This document shows positions 19,818 through 29,271 of a stretch of DNA of 43,484 nucleotides, in pieces. The position numbers were made by a program, and so were the translations under genes. The DNA lies in IMG/VR virus record IMGVR_UViG_3300045973_000956, positions 1 through 43,484 of that record. One strand, written 5' to 3'. Position 1 is the stretch's first letter. Each line of letters opens with the position of its first letter. The DNA is from a virus. Under the pieces are notes generated by a model. It was not told where the DNA came from and made no database searches. It saw only the letters and a program-made list of their open reading frames with translations.

Positions 19818-20441
19818 TTAGAAAGGAATATCTTCTATAGAAATTTCTTCATCTTGTTTAGTTTCTTCAAATCAAGTTTTAACTTCTTCAAAATCATCAA
19901 CTGTTATAAAGTATCAAATTTCATTAATTCATTCTTTTAATTTATCATCATATAATCAATAATCATTACTTAAAAATTCTCATTTCTTATTAGTGATAGC
20001 TTCAATCATAGATTTTTGAGTTTCTATATTGTATCTCCATTCTCATCTAGCTCAATTTATAGATATTCAGATTTGTTTATATCATTCTTTATTTATATAT
20101 AAAGATAAATCTAACATCATTTTTCATTTTTTAACATTCTGTTTATTAGCTATGTCTATATAACCAAGTAAACTATTAATTATATTTCTTGATAAAGAAT
20201 TATAAGAAATATCTAATTGATAATACTCAGAAGAGCTATCAACAAATAACATTTTAATCGTTTGTCTCATTTTTCCTTCAAATTCATATTCAGAAGGAGA
20301 AATTTTAACTAATTTTCAAGAAAATACTTTGTCTTCAACTCTATCTGAGTTAAGTTCCCAGTAATGTTCTTTATCTTCTTTCTTCAATCATTTTATTTTT
20401 ATAAAATGTGTAGAATTAAGCACTCTATTTGAAAAACCCAT
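19818..20441 (-). CDS. ssb: Single-stranded DNA-binding-like protein
   Basis: 207 aa. An N-terminal beta-barrel-like domain (STHFIKIKGLKKEDKEHYWE, then KLVKISPSEYEFEGKMRQTI, then YYQLDISYNSLSRNIINSLL) resembles Gp2.5/SSB-type OB folds in some phages. The last 20 residues are acidic and end in DEEISIEDIPF, the acidic tip with terminal Phe by which SSBs recruit partner proteins. It lies in the replication-related early block near the VRR-NUC gene. It likely coats ssDNA during replication. Confidence 0.7.
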
Positions 20442-20473
20442 AATAAAAAATATAAAAATATAAAATATTAGTT

Positions 20474-20491
20474 TATAGTCATCACGGACTA
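20474..20491. promoter_or_regulatory. Palindromic hairpin between 20496 gene and ssb
   Basis: ATAGTC-ATCACG-GACTAT with six T following on the plus side and six A before it on the minus strand. It could be a processing site, an attenuator or an antisense terminator; the sequence alone does not decide. Confidence 0.4.
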
Positions 20492-20495
20492 TTTT

Positions 20496-20660
20496 TTATT
20501 GTAAAAAATCAGGTACTTCAATTTCTTTACTTAATGATTTTCATATATTAAATCATTCATTAAATTTTTCTTTAAGTAATATATCTAAATATTCTTTTAG
20601 TTCTAATACTTCAACTATTCATTCAAAATCTTTTTTATCTTTTAATAGTTTTTCATTCAT
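20496..20660 (-). CDS. Small helical early protein
   Basis: 54 aa, acidic helix (FEGIVEVLELKEYLDILLKE). Not recognised. First gene behind the promoter at 20785-20812; ssb follows after a short palindrome. Confidence 0.55.
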
Positions 20661-20874
20661 ATATCTTATATTATTAAATATCTTTTATTTATATTTCTGT
20701 TGTCAGATTGATATAAATTATTTATTAGTTTATAATTAATTACTATTTATTAAATAAATGTCTGTAATTAAGTTATGCATCTATTGTATTCTTTTTCTTA
20801 TAAAAGTCAATAAAATTGACATAAAAAAGTTAATAAAAGTTATCAATAGTTAAGTAATGGCTATTTTAAGCAAA
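20661..20874 (-). promoter_or_regulatory. Early promoter with operator-like palindrome
   Basis: On the minus strand -35 TTGACT (20807-20812) and -10 TACAAT (20785-20790) are 16 nt apart. The -35 sits in the palindrome GTCAATAAAATTGAC (20808-20822), a likely operator. The 125-nt leader has no leader gene. A second near-palindrome (TTATCAATAGTTAA) lies at about 20838-20853. Confidence 0.6.
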
Positions 20875-20875
20875 A

Positions 20876-20908
20876 ATAAAAGAGTAAATAATTACTCTCA
20901 TTTTTGTC
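20876..20908 (-). terminator. Terminator behind 20892-21209
   Basis: GAGTAATTATTTACTC hairpin followed by TTTTATTTTT on the minus strand, directly at the stop of the 105-aa gene. It separates the regulator/nuclease genes from ssb. Confidence 0.7.
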
Positions 20909-21209
20909 TTTTTTTACAATCTTCATCTACTATTTTAGGCATATCAAGTCAAGTATATAATTTTATCATCTGTCTATAATTTTCTGCAAATTCAGTAATT
21001 AATAAAGTTATTTGTTCTTCATTAAATCATTTAGATAATAAATGAGATATTCAGATATTTCATATTATATGCATAAATATTAAGCTACTATTGATTAAAT
21101 CTCTTTCGTTATATATTTGTTCTAAAATTTGTTCTTCACTATCTAATCCAAGAGTTATATTAGATAGTCTTTCAATAGTTGACTTAATTTGTTCTATTCT
21201 TTTTTTCAT
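20892..21209 (-). CDS. Hypothetical early protein
   Basis: 105 aa, helical (KRIEQIKSTIERLSNITLGL; GFNEEQITLLITEFAENYRQ). Not recognised. Last gene of the regulator-nuclease operon; its stop lies in the terminator stem. Confidence 0.6.
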
Positions 21210-21223
21210 ATTTTATTAGTTAA

Positions 21224-21577
21224 TTAATAATTTTCTAACTCTTTTATTTTCTCTATTGCTTCTCAACATCAATAGCAAACTATAGCTTGAACATTTTGAA
21301 TTTCATTTAATTTTTCAATCCAAAACTTTTGTGCTTCACTGACTTTACTTAGAGATTTTTTTTGTCTTTTTAATTCAATGAATAAAAGCTTTTTATTTTT
21401 AAGTATTATCATCATATCACATAATCAAGCTCTTAATCATTCTAATTTATTCTTTCTTTTTTGTTTAAATGATTTAGTAAAAGTTTCATTGGCTATCTTT
21501 GTAAATACATAATTATTTAAATCTAACCAATGCGTCAAAGCTTGTTGCTCTACAGTTTCAAGAGGGATTATTTCCAT
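21224..21577 (-). CDS. VRR-NUC nuclease
   Basis: 117 aa, full length for a stand-alone phage VRR-NUC (PD-(D/E)XK fold, Holliday-junction or flap-type nuclease). The core is visible: E10 in the first helix (VEQQALTHWLDLN), then GLRAGLCDMMIILKNKK with catalytic D, LLFIELKRQKKSLS with the E-x-K pair, and SEAQKFWIEKLNEIQNVQAI with the typical Q. The end (VCYGCGEAIEKIKEL) fits. It likely resolves replication or recombination intermediates before packaging. Confidence 0.85.
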
Positions 21578-21590
21578 TATTTTTCTTCAC

Positions 21591-21950
21591 TTAAATAACT
21601 AAATTTGGATTTTCATAAATATTTCAAATAATACAAAATTCATCACAAATATCAAAATCTTTAATATCTTTTATTATATTTCTATCTCAATATTTATGAG
21701 TTCAGTCTTCATACTCATATCACATCCAAAAAATATCTCATTCATATAATTCAACTCAATTTTTATCATATAATCAAGTGAATTGCATAAAAATATAGTC
21801 TTCACTTCTAAATAAAGAATTAATCATACTTATTGTTGATATTTGCATTCAATCATAATCTCAATATAAAGCATTTTTGTCTTCATTATCATAACACATA
21901 ATATTTTGTTCTTTGTTCCAAGCACGAAATTTTATTTCTCTCATAATCAT
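21591..21950 (-). CDS. YopX family protein
   Basis: 119 aa. Hallmark MREIKFRAWNKE at the start, FMQFTGLYDKNGVELYEGDI (about residues 57-76) in the middle, and FCIIGNIYENPNL at the end. These are the conserved parts of YopX proteins found in many phages; their function is not known. ATG at 21944 is an alternative start two codons in. It is 13 nt upstream of the VRR-NUC gene, in one operon. Confidence 0.9.
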
Positions 21951-21979
21951 AAATTAGTAAATAAAGTTTTGCTATTGTT

Positions 21980-22288
21980 TTATAAATTATTTAAATATTT
22001 TCACTCTAATTCAAAATATCAATCAATTTTATTAATTCACATCTGTTTTAACTCTTCAATATCAATTCAGAACCAAGTTCAATAATTATGTTTAACTATT
22101 TGTAAAGAAGCAAAAGAGTTTTTTAAAATATTAAATATATCTTTAAATTTATATTTTTTAGTTTTTAAAATTCATTTTTGATATTCATTTCATTCTCCTA
22201 CCATATATACATAAACATATCATAATTCAATTCAAATAGGATTTAATTTTTTCTCCATTTTTTTAGAAGTAGTAAAAAACTTTATCAT
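21980..22288 (-). CDS. Hypothetical early protein
   Basis: 102 aa, mixed alpha/beta with many aromatics (GYVYVYMVGEGNEYQKGILK; HNYGTWFGIDIEELKQMGIN). Not recognised. Its start overlaps the stop of the winged-helix gene (ATGATAA), so it is translationally coupled to it. Confidence 0.6.
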
Positions 22289-22848
22289 ATATTTAAATTA
22301 AAAAGTAAATCTTTAATATTTAATCAACTACTTTCTTTTAAATAATTAAATAAATTATAACTTTTTTTCTCTTTCCAATTACTTATAACATTTTTCTTTA
22401 TAGAATATGTTATTTTTGAATTTTTAACTCATATTCGTTTATTAGAATGAATAAATTTAATTCAAAAATTAGAAAATACTTCTTCAAGTTTTGCTTTTTT
22501 ATTAAATTCTATTATTTTTTGATTAAGATTTTCAATAAAAAAACCACTTAATAAATTAAAAATACCTTTTAATACACTAGATATTTGATACACACAAGCT
22601 TTATATTTACTTGTCTTTATTCTCTCATACCCAATACAAGTTATTAAGCCTAAATCTCTTAAACTCTCTATAACTAAATAGAGTTGTTTCTCAGTTATTC
22701 AAAATTTTTCAAACTCTTTTCTTGATAATCAGACTTTTCAGAATTTTTCAAATCTTCATTTCAAACACCAAATTATTTTATTTATAACTTGTTCGTTTTT
22801 GATATCTAATCAACAGTTTATTAATATACTTTTAATTTCTATTTTCAT
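22282..22848 (-). CDS. Winged-helix DNA-binding protein (regulator or replication initiator)
   Basis: 188 aa. Residues about 38-80 (LSRKEFEKFGITEKQLYLVI, then ESLRDLGLITCIGYERIK) form a winged helix-turn-helix with recognition helix and wing. The basic C-terminal half could be a dimer or second binding domain. It is the first gene of the minus early block, behind leader G and a TTGACT-16-TATATT promoter, facing the replication block. That position fits an early regulator or an origin-binding initiator; the sequence does not decide. Confidence 0.65.
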
Positions 22849-23023
22849 AAGTTTAAATAACAAAAAAAATAACTCGTAGAAGGTAAGTTATTTTTTAAGT
22901 TTAATGCTTTAACTATCAAAGTATTCAACTTTATTAACTAAAACCTTCTACTTTTTTAGTTAAAACATTTTATTTTTTCAAATCTTTGCAAAGTCAATAT
23001 AAGAAAATAAAAACAAAAGTCAA
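22849..23023 (-). promoter_or_regulatory. Leader element G and early promoter
   Basis: On the minus strand -35 TTGACT (23018-23023) and -10 TATATT (22996-23001) are 16 nt apart. P1 GTAGAAGG (22944-22951) pairs with CCTTCTAC (22876-22883), which lies in the loop of a hairpin AAAAAATAACT/AGTTATTTTTT followed by T residues. The P1 loop is longer (60 nt) than in other copies and has a helix TTTTAACTAAAA/TTTTAGTTAA overlapping P1. Confidence 0.7.
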
Positions 23024-23281
23024 ATTTATTTTTAAAATATTATTAATTTATTCATACAGATATATAACATAGTTTATATAATATATTAAATCTTTGCAAT
23101 TATTAACTACTGATGTTCCTTTCCTTTTCTATTCCTATTATTTAATTATCACTTTGTAACTATTTTGTAACAAATAAAGTTTTTTAAAAAAAAGATTGCA
23201 TATTTTTTGACTTATAAGTTTAAATGTGATAAGCTTATATTAAGTTAGAGATAACTACATTTATTTATTAATTTTATAATT
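23024..23281. promoter_or_regulatory. Divergent control region, possible origin
   Basis: 258 nt without a gene between the minus early block and plus replication block. It holds two copies of TTTGTAAC at about 23153 and 23164, very AT-rich tracts, and a plus-strand TTGACT at 23208 with an imperfect -10 (ATAAGC) about 16 nt later. A replication origin here is an inference from position and AT content only. Confidence 0.45.
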
Positions 23282-23434
23282 ATGGCAGATTTATTTATAA
23301 TGTTACTTTGAGTTAAACAATATAGTAATATGTGTGAAAACTTTTACTATACAGACTATAAGACATTTCAAGTAATGGAATGTAATTTAAAGCAGGTTGA
23401 GAAAAATATTTTATTAATTAAACAATGAAAATAA
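23282..23434 (+). CDS. Small early protein
   Basis: 50 aa, starts with a short hydrophobic stretch (MADLFIMLLGVKQYSN) and two Cys. Not recognised. First gene of the replication block, with 1 nt to the next gene. Confidence 0.55.
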
Positions 23435-23435
23435 T

Positions 23436-23654
23436 ATGAAAAATATAAAACAATTAGAGTCCTTATTAGTTAAATATAATAAACACTATGAAGAATTAAA
23501 AGCTAAGAATAGTTTTTGAATCCATAGAGAGGCAAAAGAGAAAGATAATAACTTTTATAGAAGTAAATTAATTCAGATATGGAAGATGAATATAGATAAG
23601 TTATGAGAGAGAATTGTAGAAATGGAAATGGAAATTGCAGAAGAATTGTTATAA
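23436..23654 (+). CDS. Small coiled-coil early protein
   Basis: 72 aa, charged helix throughout (NIKQLESLLVKYNKHYEELK; GERIVEMEMEIAEELL). No family recognised. Followed by structured element H. Confidence 0.6.
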
Positions 23655-23689
23655 AATATTTGCAATTTAGAAGAAAATTATTATAATGG

Positions 23690-23825
23690 AGTTAATAAAA
23701 GTTTAGCCACTTTAAATTACATAGTTTGAAAATTGTTTAATAGAAATATTAACAAATGAAATCCGAAAGGAATGTAATTAATAAAACACTTAAGTTTTGG
23801 CTAAACTCTTAGGTGTTTTTTTATA
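23690..23825 (+). ncRNA. Element H: structured attenuator or terminator RNA
   Basis: P1 GTTTAGCCA (23701-23709) pairs with TGGCTAAAC (23798-23806). The latter lies in the loop of AAAACACTTAAG/CTTAGGTGTTTT (23783-23794 and 23808-23819), then more T. Inside P1, ATTACAT/ATGTAAT and a CCGAAAGG (GNRA) mini-hairpin are seen. Same plan as leaders A-G, but here it sits between genes; a TTGACA promoter follows, so it may act as an end-of-unit terminator. A 19-codon ORF at 23756-23812 lies within it and is not called. Confidence 0.6.
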
Positions 23826-23841
23826 ATTTTATTTTTCTACT

Positions 23842-23874
23842 TTGACAACAAAATAGAGTTAAGAAGATTATAAA
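23842..23874 (+). promoter_or_regulatory. Promoter for replication organiser gene
   Basis: Consensus TTGACA at 23842-23847; possible -10 hexamers AGATTA (17 nt) or GATTAT (18 nt) and TATAAA further on. The ATG at 23896 lies about 22 nt downstream. Confidence 0.55.
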
Positions 23875-23895
23875 AGTAATATTAATTTATTTGTT

Positions 23896-24561
23896 ATGTT
23901 TAAAGTTATAAGAATTCCTACTAAATTTAGTAGAAGTATAAAACGATTTACTCAAAAAGAAAAATCAGATTTACTAGATTTTTTAATAAAAATATGAGAC
24001 TGAGAGAATATCCAGCTTCCAAATAATATTTTATGAGACACTTTAGAGTTAATATATTGAGATTGGATGAATATGGAGGCTAAGAATGGCAATAAACCAG
24101 AATACAATCTAATTGCGAGTATGTCGCCGAGTATGTCGCCGAGTATGTCGCCGAGTATGTCGGAACCTAAAGTAAAGTATAGTATAGTAAAAGAAAGTAA
24201 AGTAGAGGATAATAACACATCTCCCCAAATTCTTTTTTGACAATTAGAAAATGTAAAACTTACACAAGAACAATATAATAAACTTACAAAAGACTTTTGA
24301 ATAAAAACAATAAATAAATATATAGAAAAGCTTTCTTTATATGATAAAATAAATAAATATAAAGATTTTAATAAAACAATTCGTAATTGGTTAAGTAGAG
24401 ATTGAATTGAGATACTAGATATATCTAAATATACAAAACAAGAATTAGTTAAAATATATATTAGTAGCAAATGAGCTATAGCTGACCAGATAGATAATTA
24501 TAATCATATGCTATTATGAGAAGTTCAAATATTAGCAGATATGGAATGATTTACATTTTAA
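23896..24561 (+). CDS. DnaD-like replisome organiser with SMSP repeats
   Basis: 221 aa. The C-terminal half (VKLTQEQYNKLTKDFGIKTI, then YIEKLSLYDKINKYKDFNKT, then IRNWLSRDG) is the pattern of phage replication-organiser proteins that load the helicase, DnaD/DnaT-like. The N-terminal part is short and unassigned. Between them a linker is built from almost four copies of the 12-bp unit AGTATGTCGCCG (24118-24162), giving SMSP repeats. This stretch is GC-rich in an AT-rich genome. Confidence 0.7.
24118..24162. repeat. 12-bp tandem repeat (SMSP coding)
   Basis: Unit AGTATGTCGCCG, 3.75 copies, in frame in the replication organiser gene. It uses TCG, CCG and GCG codons that are rare elsewhere here. 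Copy number could change without frameshift. Confidence 0.9.
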
Positions 24562-24573
24562 AATAAAAACAAA

Positions 24574-26253
24574 ATGGATATATTTACACAAATAAATCAA
24601 ATACCTATAGAATTAATATTAAATAGAATTTGAATTAAATATAAAAAAGTTATGTGAACTTTATCTTTATATGAAAATCAAAAATTAACTGATTGACGGA
24701 AATGTAATATAAACGATTGATTTATAACAGATTTTACTTGAAAAAGAGCTAGTTGAGATAGAATAACTTTTTTAATGAATTATTTTAATTTAGAAAAATG
24801 AGAGGTTGTGAAATGGTATAAAGAACAATTTAGTTTAATTGATGATAATTCTTTTATGGAAAATAAAAAACCTGAAATAAATGTAAAAGAAATATTTAAA
24901 AATTATTCTGAATTAAATAGATATCAAATAGAATACTTAAAAAATAGATGAATAGATTACGAGAAAGTAAAAGATGTTGTTAAAAATAATAATTGAATAG
25001 CTTGTTTAATTTATAATGAAAATTGAAGAGTTATAACGATAAACACAAGAACTATAGAACATAAATCTTTTAAAATATTAGCTTGAACAGAGAGTAAAGG
25101 GGTTTATATGTGAAATATAGATACTGAAGATAAAAAAATATATGTTGTTGAGTGAATGTTTGATTTTCTAACACTTAGGCAATATAAAAAGAATGTTATT
25201 TGATTAAAAAGTATAAATGATTGATTAGAAGTAGTAAGAAATTTTTATAAAAAATGATATGAAATAGTTTTAATCCCTGATAATGACAAAGTTTGATTAA
25301 CTTTATTAGAAAAATTAAAAGACATAAGATTCAAGTATTTTGATTTATGAATTTATCAAGTTAAAGATATAAATGATTTTATTATTGAATGATGATATTG
25401 AAAAGAAGTATTTGAAATTATAGACTGAGAAAAGAAATTATATAGTAATGATGAAATTTTTAATAAAAATAAACCTTTTACTTGGGGAACACATAAATCA
25501 GATAATAAACTTTCACCTATTGAGAAAAACCATTTTATAATATTTTGAGGGAAACAATGACAATGAAAAACAACTTTTACTTTTGATATGGCTCAGAAAA
25601 ATGCTAATTTATGACATAAGATATTATATTTAAGTCTTGAAATGGACACAGATAAAATAAAAACTAATATAGCAAGAGCTTATGCTTGAATTTCAAAAGA
25701 TGAATGGAGAAATAAAAATATAACTGAGACAAAGATTAAGGCATATTTAAAAAAGAAAGAAGATATTGAAAAAATAGAAAACTTAAAATTATATTGATTT
25801 ACTACTGGAAAAAATGCTACTTTAGAAAATATAGAAAAAATAATATTAGAAGAGTCACCTGATTTATGTTTTATAGATAATTTTGATTTAATACAAGTAA
25901 CTTGAAATTTACAAAGTTTGGAAAAATCCGAAAAAGTATCTAAATTCTTTTTAAACTTTACTAATAATAATTTAATTCCTTGTTTAATTTTACATCATAT
26001 TAAAAAGTGATGAAATTGAATTGATTGATTAAGAGGTAGTTGAAAAATAAGTGATGATGCAGATTTAATAATATTTGGGTCAAGACATCAAAATGAAACA
26101 GATGATTGATTTAGTAAAATGTTTATTCTTAAAGAAGAAAAATCAAGAGACTGGGGAACCTATGAAACACATACAACTTATTTTCATCAATGAAGTTTTT
26201 ATGATGATATAACTTGATTTGATGATAAAGATTTAAAATTTAATATAAAATAA
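24574..26253 (+). CDS. Toprim-DnaB-type primase-helicase
   Basis: 559 aa. The N terminus (KVMGTLSLYENQKLTDGRKC) resembles a CHC2-type zinc-ribbon region but lacks the four Cys. Toprim: YVVEGMFDF with E193 and LIPDNDKVG with D236/D238. Helicase: Walker A GGKQGQGKTTF (residues 325-335), in which two of the motif's Gly are TGA, Walker B LCFIDNFDL with D435, and a sensor-like LILHHIKKGG near 464-473. The order Toprim then RecA-like ATPase matches T7 gp4-type primase-helicases. Without a zinc ribbon, primase activity is uncertain. It is the main replication enzyme here; there is no phage polymerase, so host polymerase is presumably used. Confidence 0.88.
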
Positions 26254-26254
26254 T

Positions 26255-26425
26255 ATGAGAAAATTGCTTATTTGAGACTTAGATAATTATATGAAAACAA
26301 TTAAAAAGCTAAAATTAGATTGACTTGAGACTTATTATATAAAAGACTTAGACGATTTAATTTTTACTACAGATTGTTTAACTGAAAGTAATATACAATT
26401 TAAAATTATAAACATATATGACTAA
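26255..26425 (+). CDS. Small early protein
   Basis: 56 aa, not recognised (RKLLIGDLDNYMKTIKKLKL). Starts one nt after the helicase stop and overlaps the next gene by 8 nt. Confidence 0.55.
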
Positions 26426-26549
26426 ACAAACATACTTAAATTGACAAAAAGAAAAGATTTTAAACTTTTCAAGAGAACTTTATAAATCTTGAGATATTAC
26501 AAAAGAGAATCTAGAAGATGTTTATTATTATAATTTTATTAAAAACTAA
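26418..26549 (+). CDS. Small early protein
   Basis: 43 aa (TKQTYLNGQKEKILNFSREL), helical, not recognised. Its start overlaps the previous stop and it ends 2 nt before the next gene, in keeping with coupled translation. Confidence 0.5.
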
Positions 26550-26551
26550 TT

Positions 26552-26770
26552 ATGACAGACAGACAAATAAACGAAAACAAATATAATCTGTTATGGGATT
26601 ATCTTGATATTAATTATTTTAAGAAAAGTTATGTTATTGTAGAAGCAGAAAAAAGTTTATGAATGAAGAAAAACCATTTAAGAAATTTCTATAATTCACT
26701 GTTTACAAATAATAAAAGACAGAATGATAAAGTAAATGAGTTGATAGAAGTATTAAAACTTAAGGTTTAA
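26552..26770 (+). CDS. Small helical early protein
   Basis: 72 aa (YNLLWDYLDINYFKKSYVIV; GMKKNHLRNFYNSLFTNNKR). Helix-rich and basic, possibly a small HTH (KKSYVIVEAEKSLGMKKNHL). Not firmly assigned. Confidence 0.55.
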
Positions 26771-26836
26771 GAGGTTTTAATTAAGAAAAGGGTAAATGAT
26801 AAGGGAATAATATCTTAGTTGCTTAAAAGTTAAAAT

Positions 26837-27145
26837 ATGACAAAAGAACAAGTAACTCTTTTATGTAAAATGGTTTTTAATTATTGAGAATTATATAAAA
26901 AGAGATTAGATTTATTCGTTAAAGATGATATATGACAATGTATAGCATTTAGTAAAAATTGTTGATGACAAGTAGATGAATATAGTTCAGAGTGTAATAT
27001 AGAACAAGTAGTTAGATGATTACAAGATATCAAGTATAATTATAATGAGTTTTGATATAGTAAAGAAAAAGTACAAGAGTTATTGAATGAACCTTGGCAA
27101 GAAGTACAAAATTTAATTGATTTATTATACAATTTTGAGAAATAA
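26837..27145 (+). CDS. Hypothetical early protein
   Basis: 102 aa, not recognised. Cys-containing middle (FSKNCGGQVDEYSSECNIEQ) and helical ends. Follows a 66-nt gap and starts at TAAAATATG. Last gene of the replication block. Confidence 0.6.
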
Positions 27146-27581
27146 ATGATTTCAGAATAATAGAGAAATTATAACTTATGAGTGATTAGATGGTGAAGAT
27201 TTAAATTTTATTAATAATAATAATTAAAAAAACTATTCAAATATTTGCAATTTAAAGAAAAATGATTAAAATAAGATTGCATACAGGTTATGCATAAAAA
27301 GAATTTTTTCATATTTATATATTATAAAATATATAGAGGCTGATTAATCATCTAATCCGTTTGCCAATATAAAATGGTTCTCATAGCTATAAAAGACTAT
27401 AAAAAATAAATGCTCAAGATTTATTTCTTGAGTTGAAGATATAAATCAAGTGTGGAGAGCTTCAATCTCGTTATTCTATACTAATTATTCTAGAAAATGA
27501 TTAGTTGAAAGTGATTAATAGTAAAATATTAATTAGCAATAACTAAATTTATATTTTCAACTTAGTAAATAATAGTATAGT
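27146..27581 (+). other. 436-nt intergenic region with extensive RNA structure
   Basis: No gene called. Hairpins: GCATA/TATGC-type near 27280; CTCAAGA/TCTTGAG (27413-27432); TTGAAG/CTTCAA (27433-27465); outer pairing CTATACTAATTATT (27476-27489) with AATAATAGTATAG (27568-27580); inner GTTGAAA/TTTTCAAC (27504-27561) and GTGATTAATAG/ATATTAATTAGC. The outer helix ends 1 nt before the ATG at 27582. A short alternative hairpin (27481-27504) competes with the outer helix. An AT-rich TATAAAATATATAG near 27330 could be a -10 region. A short reading frame at the left end (ending 27227) lacks a good start. Confidence 0.55.
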
Positions 27582-27680
27582 ATGAATCTATTTAATTTAA
27601 GAGACTCAATTAAATCACAAGAAGATTTAAAAAGAGTTAGAGAATTGTTAAAAAAGAATAATAGTAAATATTTAATATAA
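27582..27680 (+). CDS. Mini basic protein
   Basis: 32 aa (MNLFNLRDSIKSQEDLKRVR). Starts directly after the long structured leader and ends 4 nt before the HTH gene, so translation coupling is likely. No function known. Confidence 0.5.
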   Translation: MNLFNLRDSIKSQEDLKRVRELLKKNNSKYLI

Positions 27681-27684
27681 AAAA

Positions 27685-28122
27685 ATGGTTAGAGTTGATA
27701 AAAAGAAAAATGTAATTGCAGTACTAAAAGAAGTTATAAATAATCCATTAGCTTCTCAAAGAGATATAGCAAAAGAGACTTGATTATGAGTATGAAGTGT
27801 TAACAGAGCCTTACAAGATTTGGAAAAAAACGGAACTTTAGAGACTCCAGAGATGATAGATTTTGTAAAATTAGACTTAGAAGTGCAAGGATTAGCAACA
27901 AAAGAGACTATAAGAAGATTAAAAGAAGAAAAACAACAAATAGATAATCCTTCATTAGTTAGATTTAATATGGAAAGTTTTAAAAGAAGTCAAATCTTAC
28001 AAAATAAGCCAACTGAAATTATTGATTGAAATTATACATTATCAGATGTTGTAAAAGAATTGAATAATAAAAAGATAAATCCATATGAAGCATTGGCACA
28101 ATTAAATGAATTAGATAAATAA
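27685..28122 (+). CDS. HTH protein, candidate small terminase subunit
   Basis: 145 aa. N-terminal winged HTH: NPLASQRDIAKETGLGVGSV then NRALQDLEKNGTLE (residues about 20-53). The rest is helical and acidic, and ends in NPYEALAQLNELDK. A HTH followed by an oligomerising helix region is the plan of small terminases, and no other candidate exists near terL. It could also be a regulator of late genes, since it precedes late block 2. Confidence 0.55.
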
Positions 28123-28139
28123 ATTTTACAAAAAACAAT

Positions 28140-28172
28140 TAAACTATATAATAATTTATATAGTTTTTTATT
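28140..28172 (+). terminator. Terminator behind HTH gene
   Basis: AAACTATATA/TATATAGTTT stem followed by six T. It separates the HTH gene from late block 2. Confidence 0.8.
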
Positions 28173-28174
28173 AT

Positions 28175-28211
28175 AAATCTTCCCCATATTTATTGAATAA
28201 AATAATAAAAT
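28175..28211 (+). promoter_or_regulatory. Late motif AAATCTTCCCC upstream of 28212 fibre gene
   Basis: Exact copy of the late motif, 26 nt before the ATG. TTGAATAAAATAATAAAATATG follows, so the motif is the only shared sequence with the portal leader. Confidence 0.5.
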
Positions 28212-29252
28212 ATGACTTTAAGAAGTATTTATAATGATGTGCTTATAGATTGAGCTAAATTAGATAATCTACCAACTAATACAAACACAAGTATAGCTTG
28301 AAAGGTTAGTCTTACTTGAGATGAAACAATAGCTTGAATAAAGACTTTCTCTAGTGTACCAGTATTACCAGCTTCAGACCCTACAACTTCAAATCAATCA
28401 ACAAGAAAATCTTATGTTGATACTTTTAAGCCTGACTTTTTCAAATACCAAATAATTCCTGCAGTTGTAAGTAATAATTTAACAGTTACTTTAAAAAATT
28501 ATAACTGAGATATTCCAACAGCAATAGCCCCAATTAAATATCAAGATTGAAGTTGAACTATCAGAACTATATCAAGTGCTTTGAGTTGAAATATTAATGC
28601 TTGAACTAATTGGTTTAATGCTTGAAGTTCTGAATTAGCTACTAAGGAAATAGATTTTTTTAGTTATTTACTTTATGATAGTGTTTCTTCAACTACTGCT
28701 TTAATTATATCAAGAATTCCATATGCAACAATAAATTCTGATTTTTCATCTACTAGTACTAATGAGAAATATTCCGCTTGAATATGAACTTATAATAGGA
28801 CTGCATGAGATAGATGTGTTAATATTTGAAAGTTTAGTGCGATATTAAGTGCCTGAGCTTGATACACTTGGACTATATGAGCTTGAACTACAATTAATCA
28901 ATATATTAATGAAACAAATTGGTTAAGTTGGTCACCAGTATTAACTGGATGATCAGTATTATCTTGATTTACAACAGCATATTATAAAGTAGTATGAAAT
29001 ACTGTGCAATGTTTTGTTTGTGCAGATAATAAAACACTAACTTGAGCTTGAATTATTAATATTTCTCAGCCTTGGGGGATAGCAAGTTGATTTGGGACAA
29101 CTCCTACACAATATGTAGCAAACGACTGAACAAATTGGGTTGTCCCACATTCTAATTCTACTCAATTTTTTAAGACTGCTTGAGCTTGAACTTGGGCTTG
29201 ATGAGAAACTTGAGTTTATATTAGATTTTCTAATAATTATAAAATAGCTTAA
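28212..29252 (+). CDS. Tail fibre-like protein
   Basis: 346 aa. The N-terminal part carries the tail-fibre pattern SIAGKVSLTGDETIAGIKTF followed by SVPVLPASDPTTSNQSTRKS, typical of the repeat that anchors phage fibres. The C-terminal part is Gly/Trp/Ser rich beta (TNWLSWSPVLTGGSVLSGFT) and ends in a typical fibre tip (GGETGVYIRFSNNYKIA). Many of its Gly are TGA. Confidence 0.7.
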
Positions 29253-29271
29253 TATTTAAATTACAATCCTT

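Noticed and set aside
16455-23281. Lysogeny module (integrase, excisionase, CI-like repressor)
   Set aside because: No integrase-like gene or attachment site was found; the winged-helix protein alone does not show lysogeny.
23952-24470. 172-aa minus-strand ORF with GDIL repeats
   Set aside because: It is the shadow of the replication organiser gene and its SMSP repeats, in a plus-strand operon.
27146-27581. tRNA, possibly a Gly-UCA suppressor
   Set aside because: Several helices are present, but no 7-bp acceptor stem, TTCRA loop and anticodon arm line up; no tRNA was found elsewhere either, though a visual search can miss one.
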